DNA of 64,000 nt from NCBI GenBank assembly GCA_028673005.1, contig CM054114.1, positions 127,749,307-127,813,306 of the forward strand, written 5' to 3'. Below are positions 23,736 to 34,137 of this stretch, in pieces. A program made the position numbers and the translations under genes. The first letter of the stretch is position 1, and each line of letters starts with the position of its first letter. Origin of the DNA: Tanypteryx hageni. Lineage: Eukaryota > Arthropoda > Insecta > Odonata > Petaluridae. The notes beneath the pieces were generated by a model. That model saw nothing but the letters and a program-made list of their open reading frames with translations. It searched no databases and was not told the DNA's origin.

Positions 23736-23873
23736 ATAATAATAATAAAAATGAAATAAGAAAAACTCATAAGAGGAAAAACGTTCGCTTGTTGCGTATT
23801 AAAATAATGTGTCCTGCCAATTTGACACCTGTTTATAGTCTTGAAGCACAAATGAAACAATCAACGAAATTAA

Positions 23874-24759
23874 CCCTAAACTGGTGATCATGGGTCAGAT
23901 TGACCCCTTTGTTCACATTGTGAGACATACGTACTTCCCCCAACCTCCATCCCTTCAATAGCCTCCTGTTATTTTCTTCCGGAAATCGCAGCGGACAAGT
24001 TGTTTGTACTTGCGTAAATAGTGTCTGTCGGGTCTGTTTGCTCACCATGAATAGTTCTGATACCGTATAACCTGATTTTTATAACTTCGCTGGTATTATA
24101 TAAAATTCTTTAGCCGAGGATGAAGAAGAAACTAGTGATGTTAAATACAGAAAGATCAAAATTTTTGCGGAGCCGAGTGAGCATTAGTCAATTGGTGATC
24201 AAATTGCTGAAGTAGATTCCCAAACTATTAAAAGCCGACAAAAGAAAAAGGTGCCATATTTGCCCATCGTCAAGGGTTATTAAAACAGCAGAAATGTATA
24301 TAAAATAAAACAAACCATTCTGCAGTAACTGTTCTTCTGTTTGTTGTAAAAAATGTATATACTAGTGGAAAAATACATTCTTAAAATTGAAATCTATTAT
24401 GCTTTTGTCAGTTTTTGTGCATAACATGTATTATAAATTCCTGACAATAAAATGTTAATTAACTATTTTTAATTTTAAAACACGACGAAAAAACTCAAAA
24501 TTTTGGGAAACCATGTTTTAAACTTTTTAAAAATCCCATTTTACGAATAAATAACTTTTTTATATTATTCTAGACGTAAAAAATTTAAATTTGAATTAGT
24601 TATACTTTTTAATTATTAAGAGAATTTAAAAATGTTTCTTATGAAAATTTTTTCCTCAAAAAAATTAATCTAATATGTTCAAAAACAATATATTGGTTCG
24701 GGTCAACTTAATCCATTGTCATCAGGAATAGCATACAAAATATGCTCACCACTTCAAGG
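23874..24759 (+). mobile_element. piggyBac-like deletion derivative
   Basis: Flanked by TTAA on both sides (23870-23873 and 24760-24763). Inverted termini are CCCTAAACTGGTGATCAT (left) and CCTTGAAGTGGTGAGCAT (right, complemented). Both fit the CCYT start of piggyBac ends. Subterminal GGGTCAGATTGACCC and GGGTCAACTTAATCC are also related. At 886 bp it lacks most of a transposase but keeps both coding ends. Confidence 0.85.
24046..24370 (+). pseudogene. piggyBac transposase remnant (N-terminus and C-terminal Cys-rich end)
   Basis: Plus-strand frames start MNSSDTV near 24046, then run into an acidic stretch (AEDEEETSDV) and a Lys-rich segment, broken by stops. About 200 bases further, FCSNCSSVCCKKC resembles the cysteine-rich C-terminal domain of piggyBac transposases. 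The whole DDD catalytic core is missing, so this looks like an internal deletion followed by decay. Assignment rests mainly on the TTAA/TIR context. Confidence 0.55.
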
Positions 24760-24938
24760 TTAAAGAGGTAATTATAATTTGTGCAATAATTCATAAACTC
24801 AAATATTGATCGACATAAGTATCAATCAAGTTTTATCTTAAAGATTTTAATGGCATGAGGACGGTAGTTAAAAACTGAGAATAAAACTGCATCCACTCAA
24901 ATCAATGTACAACAGGCCCTCAATATTCACGGGGTTTA

Positions 24939-25266
24939 TGTTTGTTTGAATGCCCAGTCAATTCGCCTCTCTTACAGCACAAATGGATATCTCAGAGGTA
25001 GTGCAATGAATAACCGGGGAGGGAGGAGGGAAACCCGGTGCCGGCATTTGCCTGCTCTTACGAAGAACACCAGGGGGGCCAACAGCTTAACGTCCCTTCC
25101 GAAGGACGGAGCAGCTGAATTTGCGCGGTCTGCTCAAACCACACAAACAGGGGGCCAGGCGACCTTGGAAAAATCCTACTTGCGCAGGATTCGTACCCGA
25201 TGACTTTTTCAAGCATCGGACGAGTAGCAGCCAGCGTCTTAACCACTACACCACCGGCACCCCCCG
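24939..25266 (-). mobile_element. tRNA-derived SINE, tail type A, copy 1
   Basis: On the minus strand it begins GGGGGTGCCGGTGGTGTAGTGG (tRNA Glu/Asp-like A-box region), then a B-box GGGTACGAATCC. A body follows that contains TCCTTCGGAAGGGACGTTAA and GCCGGCACCGGGTTTCCC, then tail A with ACCTCTGAGATA and a (CAAA)n end. TSD CGGGGTTTA at 24930-24938 and 25267-25275. The TCCTTCGGAWGGGACGTTAA core resembles a central domain shared by many invertebrate SINEs (from memory; which named domain is unresolved). Confidence 0.88.
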
Positions 25267-25275
25267 CGGGGTTTA

Positions 25276-25608
25276 GGTTTGTTTGTTTGTTTGAATGCCA
25301 GTCAATTCGCCTCTCTTACAGCACAAATGGGTATCTCAGAGGTAGTGCAATGAATAACCGGGGAGGGAGGAGGGAAACCCGGTGCCGGCATTTGCCTGCT
25401 CTTACGAAGAACACCAGGGGGGCCAACAGCTTAACGTCCCTTCCGAAGGACGGAACAGCTGAATTTGCAAGGTCTCCTCAAACTACGCAAACAGGGGGCC
25501 GGGTGACCTTGAGAAAAATCCTACTCGCCCAGGATTCGTATCCGATGACTTTTTCAAGCATCGGGCGAGTAGCAGCCAGCGTCCTAACCACTACACCACC
25601 GGCGCCCC
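25276..25608 (-). mobile_element. tRNA-derived SINE, tail type A, copy 2
   Basis: Nearly identical to copy 1 and in the same orientation, immediately adjacent. Frames of 85 and 150 codons across the pair simply translate the SINE and are not genes. The adjacency may reflect insertion next to the first copy or a local duplication. No separate TSD was found. Confidence 0.88.
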
Positions 25609-25778
25609 GACGACTTCACCGCGAATATCAAATCAGCGAGCGCACGTATTGACAGCAACAACTTACGCATGGCGGCGCGGGTCAAATCCGCGAATGTTCA
25701 TTCGGGAGTGTGAATAAGATGTACACAATGACTCCCGATATTGCGAATGTCAAAACCGCGAACACTGAATTTTCTATG

Positions 25779-27919
25779 ATTTATATTAGTGCTGAATTGA
25801 GGTATTTTGGTGCCATCGCCTAAGATCTATTCCAGCGCTCTCTTTCGAAAACTTTTGAAAACACGTTTGATATTTTATAATATCATGGAAAAAAACTAAA
25901 GATATAATGGTATATGTCTGCTCATTCAGTTACATATAATAATTGTCAAAACTTGTATGCTTTCTGATAATGTGTACAGAAACCTTTGAGGAAGCGCTCC
26001 CTAAATTTCGGCGTCCCTGGCAGCCGCCCGACACGTCGGTACTTAGGGTCGGCCTTGATTACGAGCGAGGAAAGATATAGTCATCGAGACATAGGCGTCA
26101 GATTTCTTCATTAATGATCTTATATTTGTGCTTTGCAAATAAAATAATACTACACAACATATGTAAGAATTTTACCAAAAGATTCGCGAAGGAATCCGCT
26201 ATAAGGAGAAGGAGATGTGTCTGAAAGAACGATTTTTCCACGAAATATAGACACAAGTAAAATAATCCGACACGGAGACAATAAGAATTTGAGAAGAAAA
26301 GAAAGAAAGAAAGAAAAATACTAAATGTATATTGGACCGAAAAAGAAATGTGCGAAAGCAAACATAAAGAATCGTACCCGGAACATAACAATAAGAGAAA
26401 AAGTTTTCCGTGGGAATTCGAATAGAAACGAAAAGGTTACCACTGGATTGGCCAGGAAGATAATAAAAGGCAGAAACGTCGCAAGGTAGAACGAGATACA
26501 AGAGAATAAAAAATTGCCAATAATGTTCGTCAATGGAAGGCGCCTAAAACAAATGAACACGAGAGAAATGCAAATACGACGAGGGAAAATGGAACGGAAG
26601 AGAACCGGAAGGACAACCCAATAAAGAACCAAGCAGAAGTTAAAAAAAAAAACAAAAAGTCGTATGCCATTCAGTTAAACCGTAGAAACGAAGACGAAGA
26701 GAGACAGAGAATGAAAGGAAAGGAGGAGGGGTTTGAAGCCCACATGATTCTGCTTCCACGAGGACAGAGAAAGAGGATGAAGATAGTCAACGAAGAGCTG
26801 AAACGCCAAAGAGAAAAGGCAAAAAGAGAGAGAAAGGTCTTAAAAGAATCTCCTGAAACTTAGATGACTGTCTTCCCCACGAGTCATCTGGTGGGAAGGA
26901 ATGACGGAAGCGACTAAAAGTGAAAAATAGAAGGATTGTGAAAAGTATACCCTTTCTTAGCTTTCCTGTGTGCGTATTCGCGTTGCGCGTGTTCGTGCGT
27001 TATTTGTCCCGCATATGCTGACTGTGGGAAGACGTCGATGCGTCACTCGCACTTTTCACGTTCCATTCGACCCAACCCTTTAAAAAAAACTCTTTCATGT
27101 TCCGGAATTCCGTCTGTTTTCCTTCAAAAGTTCTGTTTCGTCTACTTTTTCTGCAACTCTGAACACTGGGCAGGGAGACTTCCTGCTGCGTTTGAGGCGT
27201 CATAACGATTTAGTTACCATTCAAAACTCAACGTTACGCAGAAAGAAATGTCTCTAATAAACTGCAAGCCCCAAGCGTTCACCTCTTCTTCCTAAGCGGC
27301 CATTATATAAAAATATTATTAATTAATGTTATTATACTATAACGAGCTTTTTAACAATATAATACGTTGAATTCGACAGACAGAACTTCAAATGGGTGCT
27401 GAATCCTACAAGTACAAAAAATTGCATAACGAACTAATGAAAAAAGACAAGCTTTTACGTACCGCGCTAGGCACGCCAAGCATCGAAACCCGCGTTGTGT
27501 TGTATGAATAAATATTGGCAAGTAAAATTTTGTCTTCTTTTATTAGTTAATTATAATGGAATACCTCATGGCCAAGGCTGTCGATACTTAACTGTGCATA
27601 GTTAAATCGTGAAATTTTACCACATACAAACCGTTCTGACAAATAACATACTCCTGTAGATACTTTTATGATAAATACTAGGAAAAATAAAACCTCTACA
27701 GGGTTCTGATTTGAATCTATTTTTGCATTGAATTATTTAAATGTAATATGTATGATATATAATCAATATATATTCACTTATATCGATAAAAATATGTATT
27801 TAAAAATCATATATAAAAGCTTGGATTAAATTCAAATTTAACCCTCTATATTTTCATTTACGGCCGATCTCCTCCGATAATGAATTGTTAATTGCATTAA
27901 AAAGTAACATAGCCATTCT
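25779..27919. other. No recognisable gene
   Basis: Minus frames of 97-103 codons at 26098-26632 are Phe/Leu/Ser-rich and match nothing I know. The plus strand of 26690-26850 is moderately GA-rich. Confidence 0.4.
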
Positions 27920-28400
27920 ATATTCCTGTATTGAAGAATGGAGATGAATTTCTCTGTTCCGTCTTTCGTTCACTTGATGTTTCTTTGGATACATTTGATA
28001 GTAATATATGTCCAACACATCATTTTTTCTAGCAATATGACCTGTCCAATGGCACTTTAGCGCTTTTAATCAACTAATTACGCCTTCTTTCTTACCAAGC
28101 TGTTTCTTTTTCGGTATCATCGGGTGATCCCTAAGATACATTTTTCTATGCTCCTCTGCGTTGTTTGTAGACGCTGGACTACTCTGGGATTCATAGACCA
28201 TGTTTTGCATCCGTAAGTCACACATTGGTCATAAAATCCCCTCTTTATAAATATTGAAATGTTCTATTCCGAGATGTTTGCTTTTCGTCCGAAAGTACTT
28301 CATGTCATCTTCACTTTCCTGTTGATTTCTCTAATAAATTGACTCAAGTGAACGCAACTTGTGACATCCTCGAATTTAGTTCCGTTGATATACGTATATA
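27920..28400 (-). pseudogene. Degenerate endonuclease-RT LINE, C-terminal remnant (second lineage)
   Basis: Translating the minus strand with frame changes gives words typical of the C-terminal part of endonuclease-reverse transcriptase LINEs. From about 28385 downward these are EDVTSCVHLSQFIREINRKV, then FYDQCVTYGCKTWSMNPRVV, then RSIEKCILGITR and a GHI-like motif (IGQVILL). This is a different, much older lineage than the RTE at 47-51 kb, with several stops and frameshifts. No 3' tail or TSD was found. Confidence 0.65.
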
Positions 28401-29575
28401 TTTTCAGGACTTCTGAAGAAGTTGTTCAAGGAGTTTGTTTAATAAATTATCATTTGAAGCATATGTATATGCATATATAGATGTATATCCATAGGTATAT
28501 ATCACATTAACTATAACCTTGACAGAAAATGAGTAAAGATGAGGAAGAGTGTGTATAATATAGTGCAGTAAGGAGAATGAAGGTCTGAATACTGCCCTGT
28601 GATCCATAGACGGGCGCTTCGCAAAACCAAATGAGAAACAGATCAAAAGGGGGTAACAGACCCGAGAAAAAGCGACAGAGGCGAAAAAAGAAGAGGATAC
28701 GGGCAGAGACAAAAAGAGAGGATATACCCAAACACGCTCACACACATACATAAAGGAAGAGCGAGAGAGAGAGAGTCGAGAAGTGCGGAAGTTGGAGTAA
28801 GATGTAAAGGATTTTTTGTGAGCGCGGGAGAATATAGGAAAGTGTGAGAGATGGTAAAAAAGAGAGGGAAGAATAGGAGTGGGATGGATGGATGAGGTGG
28901 AGAGTAAAGATAACAGGCGAACGGGCATGAAGTTAAAAGATCAGGAGTGAGCAGTATGGGATTCGTATGAAAAGGGAGATGAGAAGAAGAAAACGTGGAG
29001 CTTTGTCAATGGTAAAGAGTGAAAGAGAAGGAGGGAGAATAGGCGAGGAGGATAAACTGCTACAAGGAAGAAAAGAGCAACAGAGCAAACAGAGCTCTTA
29101 TTAAATGCGGGCGAATAAAGAAAGCGATATAAGGAATAAAAATTAGAGCGAAGTGATAACATCTGTAGCTTCGATAATAAAACAAAGAAAATTACATAAG
29201 TCGCTCTTTTCTTGTTTTAGGATTATGTCTTCACGATAAGATTACATCTTTGGTTGAGCTCAATGGCCTCATCAAAGCTATACAATAACATGATGCCCTT
29301 TTAATGTCAGTGGACTCCTTGCCATGGCTGCTGATGTTTCCTGTTGATAAAGCCGGAAAATATTCCCTCTTCTTTGGATTAAAAGCAATCGTTAGCTCCC
29401 ATTCAACACGGATTTGAATTCTCTTTTAAAAAATATAAACATCAATCTTTTAGGTAAAGAAACGTTTGATCCCTGAGCTCCTATCTTTATTTTAGCTAAT
29501 AAAAAAATGCTGATTTATAATGCCATACACCGATATCATGTTTTTCTTATGGGATGGAATTAAGACAAAGGGCAA
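28401..29575. other. No recognisable gene; GA-rich 28745-28930
   Basis: The 174-codon minus frame (28404-28928) is Ser/Leu/Phe/Arg-rich over GA-rich DNA and matches no family I recognise. Confidence 0.4.
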
Positions 29576-29580
29576 GACGG

Positions 29581-29794
29581 AAAGTTGAGGAGATGACTTC
29601 TTATGCATGTTCTCATAAACGAGAATGGAGAATCATGCTGGCTTGATAGCTTAGTTGGTAAAAGCACCTACCTGGCAAATGGGGGACCCGGGTTTGATTC
29701 CCGGTGAAGTACAGGATTTTTTTCACCTTCTCAAATGTCAAATTTCTGTAGAAGCTTTATGCAAACATGCATAAGAAGTAATCTCCTCAACTTT
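29581..29794 (+). mobile_element. Palindromic element enclosing a tRNA-like sequence
   Basis: The 31-32 base arm starting AAAGTTGAGGAGATGACTTC (29581-29612) recurs inverted at 29763-29794 with one internal mismatch. The 150-base interior is centred on a tRNA-like sequence (29641-29711). This is MITE-like, but no convincing TSD was found. Confidence 0.7.
29641..29711 (+). other. tRNA-like sequence 1 (SINE head or tRNA pseudogene)
   Basis: GCTTGAT starts an acceptor-like arm that pairs imperfectly with the 3' GAAGT. The D-arm is GCTT...AAGC. The T-arm is a perfect CCGGG-TTTGATT-CCCGG (B-box GGTTTGATTCC). The anticodon arm is irregular. The same block with the same upstream GAGAATCATGCTG recurs about 300 bases downstream, so I read it as part of a repeat and not as a functional tRNA gene. 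Confidence 0.6.
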
Positions 29795-29941
29795 TTAACT
29801 TGTTATTTGAAAGCTAAATTCCCTGAGATAAAGTATGGGTATTTTCCACGATGTCTCTGTGAGGACGTATAGTGGTTAAGGTTTACTACTTAGTCCTTTC
29901 TCACCGTAAATACCCCAATTCGAGAACAGAGAATCATGCTG

Positions 29942-30012
29942 GCTTGATAGCTTAGTTGTTTATAGCACCTCTCCGGCAAGTGGGGGACCCGGGTTTGATT
30001 CCCGGTCAAGTA
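29942..30012 (+). other. tRNA-like sequence 2
   Basis: About 85% identical to 29641-29711. The acceptor arm here is better: GCTTGAT pairs with GTCAAGT over 7 bp including two G-U pairs. The T-arm is identical. The anticodon arm is poorly paired. It is preceded by the same GAGAATCATGCTG word and followed by AGGATTTT, as in copy 1, but it lacks the palindromic arms. Confidence 0.6.
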
Positions 30013-31635
30013 GAGGATTTTATCTTCTTCTAAAATGTAAAATTTTAGAGGCAAAGGGATTGGAAAACGACATCGATTACTCTCCAGAAGCTAATTCTAG
30101 AATCTCCAAATTTTTGTCATGTCTACCTCTTACATAAATCGTCCTTTACAAAAAATGTGGCCAAGTTTCAGGATTCCAGAGACATTGCCCAAATAGACGG
30201 CTAGAAGGAATAATGAACAAACGGACTAACAGAGAAATGCATACATAAGCGATTTCGCTAAAAAAAAACGCTAAAGATTGCTAAAAATGGTCGGATTCTA
30301 GTAACGAGTCAAGATCGATATTCTCTCCTAAATCAGGATCGAAAATGGTATATAAACGTCACGAGAAGCGATGGCAAAGAAATAAATACAATAAAGTTGA
30401 TGTAAGAATAAAAATTACAATATAAATTCGCTTCCACATTTACTGAAACTCAAAATTAAAAGGCGAAACTGAGAAAAATAAAATTTTTAAAATGAAAATG
30501 TAAGATATTATTAGAAAGGAGTTAAATCGTCAGAAGGAACGGATATTTTTCGTCAATCCAAACTCTGCAAGTAAAAAAGAATACTTTCACAAAAGTCTAA
30601 TTAAAACTTCCCTATAAAGACAGCGGCAACAAACATTGAACTCCCTATTTCGCGATGAAAAGAATGGCTAGTTTAAAACATTTTCGTATGTCAAGTGCTT
30701 GGAGCATTACTAACATGTGTAATAGTTTCATTTGTAATTGGTTCCGTAGTTTGTGAGAACGTTAGAAAGGGACTCTTGGTACATCTCCTGCTTACATACG
30801 TTTGTGCTGAAATTTAATTGGAGCGCAAGGGAAAAGGAAGAAATGATGAAAGAGAGACAGAAATGGAGAAAACGAGAGAAGAGATGAAAGAGAGGGGGGG
30901 GTGGGAAGAGAATATGTAATATAGAGGGTAGGATCAAAAGAGAATGAGATAAAAAGAAAATGGCAAGAATTAAAAGAGAGATATGGGTAAAGAAGCAAAT
31001 AGTGAAAACTGAGGTGGAGTGGAATGATAGAAGATAACACAAGTAGAGTGTTATCCATGAAAACGGATAAAAGTTGCGCGTTATTTCTTCTATTATTAAA
31101 TACAGTAATATTATGTGATTTATTCCATTCCCATTAACTTAATTGACGAAACGAAGAGAATTTGGAATTTGATCACACGCGCTAATTTAGCTTATCATAT
31201 TTTTTAGATGGTTATGCCACAACATATTCTGTCACTATAGCCTCGTTCGTGGGTGGGATCAGTGTGAAAATGTACGCTCAAAATATCAGCGTTACATCTT
31301 TTATACCTTTGGAAATATTAAAAAAATTTAATGGGCGCTGTATATTTTCCAAAACTTAAATCTAAAGAAAAACAAATGGCAGCAGAACAGAAATTCACAC
31401 TCCTAAGTTTAAGCCCTCTATCATTAACGGTTTCGAAACAATTTCATTTTAAGAAAGTGCGCATAGAGACGCCAACATTTTACTAGATCGGCATTGAAAA
31501 AACGCGCTAAAACCAGCGAAGCAAATATGCACAAAAAACTTACATCCGCATGCTTCTAATTCATGCAATGTCAGTGGTTACTAAAATACAAGAAAAATAT
31601 TTCCTGCGGTGTGCCTCGTTGCATCAGTGCTGCGG
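30013..31635. other. No recognisable gene; GA-rich 30825-30920
   Basis: Minus frames of 88-104 codons at 30728-31058 lie over purine-rich DNA. The 30080-30260 stretch contains an AGACGG / GCGATTTCGCTAAAAA sequence similar in style to 20890-20930, possibly an old repeat. Confidence 0.4.
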
Positions 31636-31825
31636 TCGAAGAGCTGCTTAACGTCCCTTCCGAAGGACAGAACAGCTGAATTTGCGCAGTCTCCTCAAAC
31701 TACGCAAACAGGGGGCCGGGTGACCTTGAGAAAAATCCTACTCGCGCAGGATTCGTACCCGATGACTTTTTCAAGCATCGGGCGAGTAGCAGCCATCGTC
31801 CTAACCACTACACCACCGGCACCCC
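31636..31825 (-). mobile_element. tRNA-derived SINE, 3'-truncated copy
   Basis: Carries the same head (GGGGTGCCGGTGGTGTAGTGG on the minus strand), B-box region and central TTCGGAAGGGACGTTAAG as the 25-kb copies. It stops within the body at about 31636, so neither tail type can be assigned. The open frames here are SINE shadows. Confidence 0.85.
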
Positions 31826-32263
31826 TAATAAATGTATATATAAGGGGTGGGGGTAAAGTGACGGCTTCCGAGCACGAAGATTGCCGCATGACGTCAGTGG
31901 AGTGGGAACAGCCGGACGTAAAACTTACAATGTCACTTAATGCCATATGCACGAGTTTTTTTGATAAGTAATATAACAAACTACCCATAGTCGCAAAAAA
32001 AATGACATTGAAATGTTTGACGCCCTTACGTTAGCAAGGAATAAACTTGATTTTATTCATAAGGTCGCATGAGTTATCTTGTTACGGAAATATCAGTTCA
32101 AAAAGGCCTGGATATATAGAAACGTGGTGTCTTCTGGAAATTCAAAGTGTGATTCGATATTTACATTGAAAAGGAACACGACCCGTCCAAATCCATCGGG
32201 AAGTGATTGAAGTACAAGGGCCAAATTTCTTGCAAATAAAACAAATATGGAGCTGGTGTAGAG

Positions 32264-32605
32264 CAGGGGTCGACAAACTTTTCTGCATGGCGGGCCACAT
32301 TCGTACTCGTGAATGCTTCGGGAGGCCGCATTGGAAGTCACGTGAACATTGGAGGGCCGGATAACCCTATATATAAGAAATTACCTAGAGATAATTTGGT
32401 CTCATATTAATGAAAATGAAGTCCAAATAATTTATTAGCGTTAAGACTTAAACAGAAAAGTTAAGACAACAGTTTTACTGAAAATTAATTATGAAACAGT
32501 CTATATTAAATTTTACCGACCACTTTTTCGACATAGCTTCTCGGACCGCATGAAGAGCTATCGGGGGCCACATGCGGCTCGCGGTCCGTAGGTTTCCGGC
32601 CCCTG
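32264..32605. mobile_element. hAT MITE (342 bp)
   Basis: Ends CAGGGGTCGACAAACTTTT and, complemented, CAGGGGCCGGAAACCTACGG match the CAGGGGTCGGCAAACT-type hAT termini. The 8-bp TSD is GTGTAGAG (32256-32263) and GTTTAGAG (32606-32613), with one mismatch. It has no coding capacity. It is inserted in or at the edge of a decayed mariner coding region. Confidence 0.85.
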
Positions 32606-32612
32606 GTTTAGA

Positions 32613-32918
32613 GCCTTCGACAACGGCAGGGCAGATGTTCGAGATGAGGAACCAACCGATCGTCTAAGCACTTCCTGCGCAGATAAAAACGCTTGCCATA
32701 TTGATGCCATGATCGGAGAAGAGCGATGCATAAAACTTGCTGAAGTTGCAAATGAGCATAGAAATGCACGGTTGGTCGACGTTTTGCGCACAGTGAAGCA
32801 GGCCGTTACGTCATTGAAACCATTGTTTGAGGCCGATTTCTTTGAATCGGGAATCGAAAAACTGGTGAATCATAAGGACGCATGCTCGATCAAGTTTGAT
32901 GGATATATGCGAAAATAA
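32613..32918 (+). pseudogene. mariner transposase fossil, internally deleted
   Basis: One open frame begins right after the hAT TSD. It reads AFDNGRADVRDEEPTDR, then IDAMIGEERCIKLAEVAN (the second helix-turn-helix region of mariner transposases), then jumps to LFEADFFESGIEKLVNH and ends KFDGYMRK-stop. That end matches the mariner C-terminus (F-GIEKLV...GDYVEK type). The whole catalytic D,D34D region is missing. The sequence upstream of the hAT MITE (about 32100-32255) is probably the 5' part but is too decayed to prove. Confidence 0.72.
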
Positions 32919-33120
32919 TAGTATGTACATGTACCTAACCTACCTTTACTTCAATTCATTTCCTTTCATAACATACATTTTTATCTTGTTTATGGATATG
33001 TCCAGAAATTTTTGTTATGTTATTTACGACAAACTTATTGCAGGATTGTACTTGAGATAAAACCGTCGGAGTAATTTTGAGTATATCTTAATTCCGTGAA
33101 AATCTAAAATAATAAAATAC

Positions 33121-33880
33121 CGTATTGTCCCGATTATAAAGCGACCTCGAATATAACGCGACCCTATAAGTTTTGGAAAGTTTTTCAAGAAAAATTAAAT
33201 CTCAAATATAACGCGACCACAAACAACCTTCAGACAATCTAACACAAGTTCCTTATTCATCTATCCCCTCTCCTGCACACGAAAGATTACACCTGACGGT
33301 AACGTATCCTTTGGCATCCTTTTACGATTTAAAATTACGTAGGGAGTCAGTTTTCGCCCGTCGGACGTGACTGCTAGCATTACAGTTATCCTTGATTTCT
33401 CATTTCCGGTGGATTTTAACAATGTCGATTTAGCTATGACTATTTTTAAATTCATGTGATAACTTCGTCGGATTCCTCTGTTAACCTGGGATTAGGAAGA
33501 ACTTTTTTCTCAACATGACAAACACCCTTTTTGTCGCCCATTGTTAAAATAACGGATCGGTAAAAACTCGATAAGGTAGTTACAAAGAATACGCCGACGC
33601 ACTTATAGCTTCAATGCGATGACTATCAAGGGGCTAAGCCGCCGATTGAACTCGATCTATTCTCACCTCGGATGAATTTTTCTAGTACAATGCAACGCAC
33701 GTCTAATGTGTCTACAATGTAACAAGTGTATCTCGTAAACAGACGTGCGGAATGTACGGTGATTTTTCGAAACAATTTTACGATCTTTTAAAATCACTAG
33801 TACTCAAATATAATGCGGAGGCTACTTTTAAAATTTCATTTTTTGGAAAAAAACATTGCGTTATATTCGGGACAATACGG
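33121..33880 (-). mobile_element. pogo/Tigger-type derivative (760 bp)
   Basis: TA at 33119-33120 and 33881-33882 flanks inverted repeats CCGTATTGTCCCGATTATAA and, complemented, CCGTATTGTCCCGAATATAA. Related GCGACC and GCGTTATA words lie just inside. The TA TSD and the encoded DDE fragment place it in the Tc1/mariner-pogo group. At 760 bp it is a deletion derivative. Confidence 0.85.
33261..33455 (-). pseudogene. pogo/Tigger DDE transposase fragment
   Basis: A minus frame reads STGNEKSRITVMLAVTSDG followed by RKLTPYVILNRKRMPKDTLP. This matches the segment just after the first catalytic Asp of pogo/Tigger-like DDE endonucleases (G-EK-R-TVMLA-TADG-KLPP-VIF-R). Only about 60 residues survive, without the first or last catalytic acid, inside the TIR-bounded element. 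Confidence 0.8.
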
Positions 33881-34137
33881 TATCCTTCATTGCTGCCTGA
33901 TGTGACTAATCTCAACATTTTTTCTATTCCGGGTGGAACTAAACAAATACGATATTTGTTTTGAATTCGTAAAAAACCGAAGTCGCGAACAGACGATTGA
34001 CTAACGTCAACATCATCATCGTAAATAATGAAAGTGTGTTTATGTAGTCAGGAGTACACTAGGTGAGAAATTGGTGGAAGAAGGCCAAGTATTTAAGATT
34101 AACCAAATTAACAACATTTTAAGGGTTAAGTTACATG

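Larger units (their letters stand above)
24909..25778. mobile_element. Tigger/pogo-like MITE carrying two SINEs
   Basis: The left end reads CAGGCCCTCAATATTCACGG and the complemented right end TTCAGTGTTCGCGG-TTTTGAC. Both resemble the CAGTCCCTC-ATATTCGCGG ends of Tigger elements, with TA near both outer edges (about 24908 and 25777). Without the two SINE insertions only about 200 bp would remain. Exact ends are uncertain because the two termini differ in length. Confidence 0.55.

Noticed and set aside
25200..25652. 150-codon plus frame and similar frames at 24946, 31609 and 61525
   Set aside because: They are antisense translations of the tRNA-derived SINE. The identical peptide words recur wherever the SINE does.
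29641..30012. Two functional tRNA genes
   Set aside because: The anticodon arms are poorly paired and both copies share non-tRNA leader sequence, so a repeat origin fits better.
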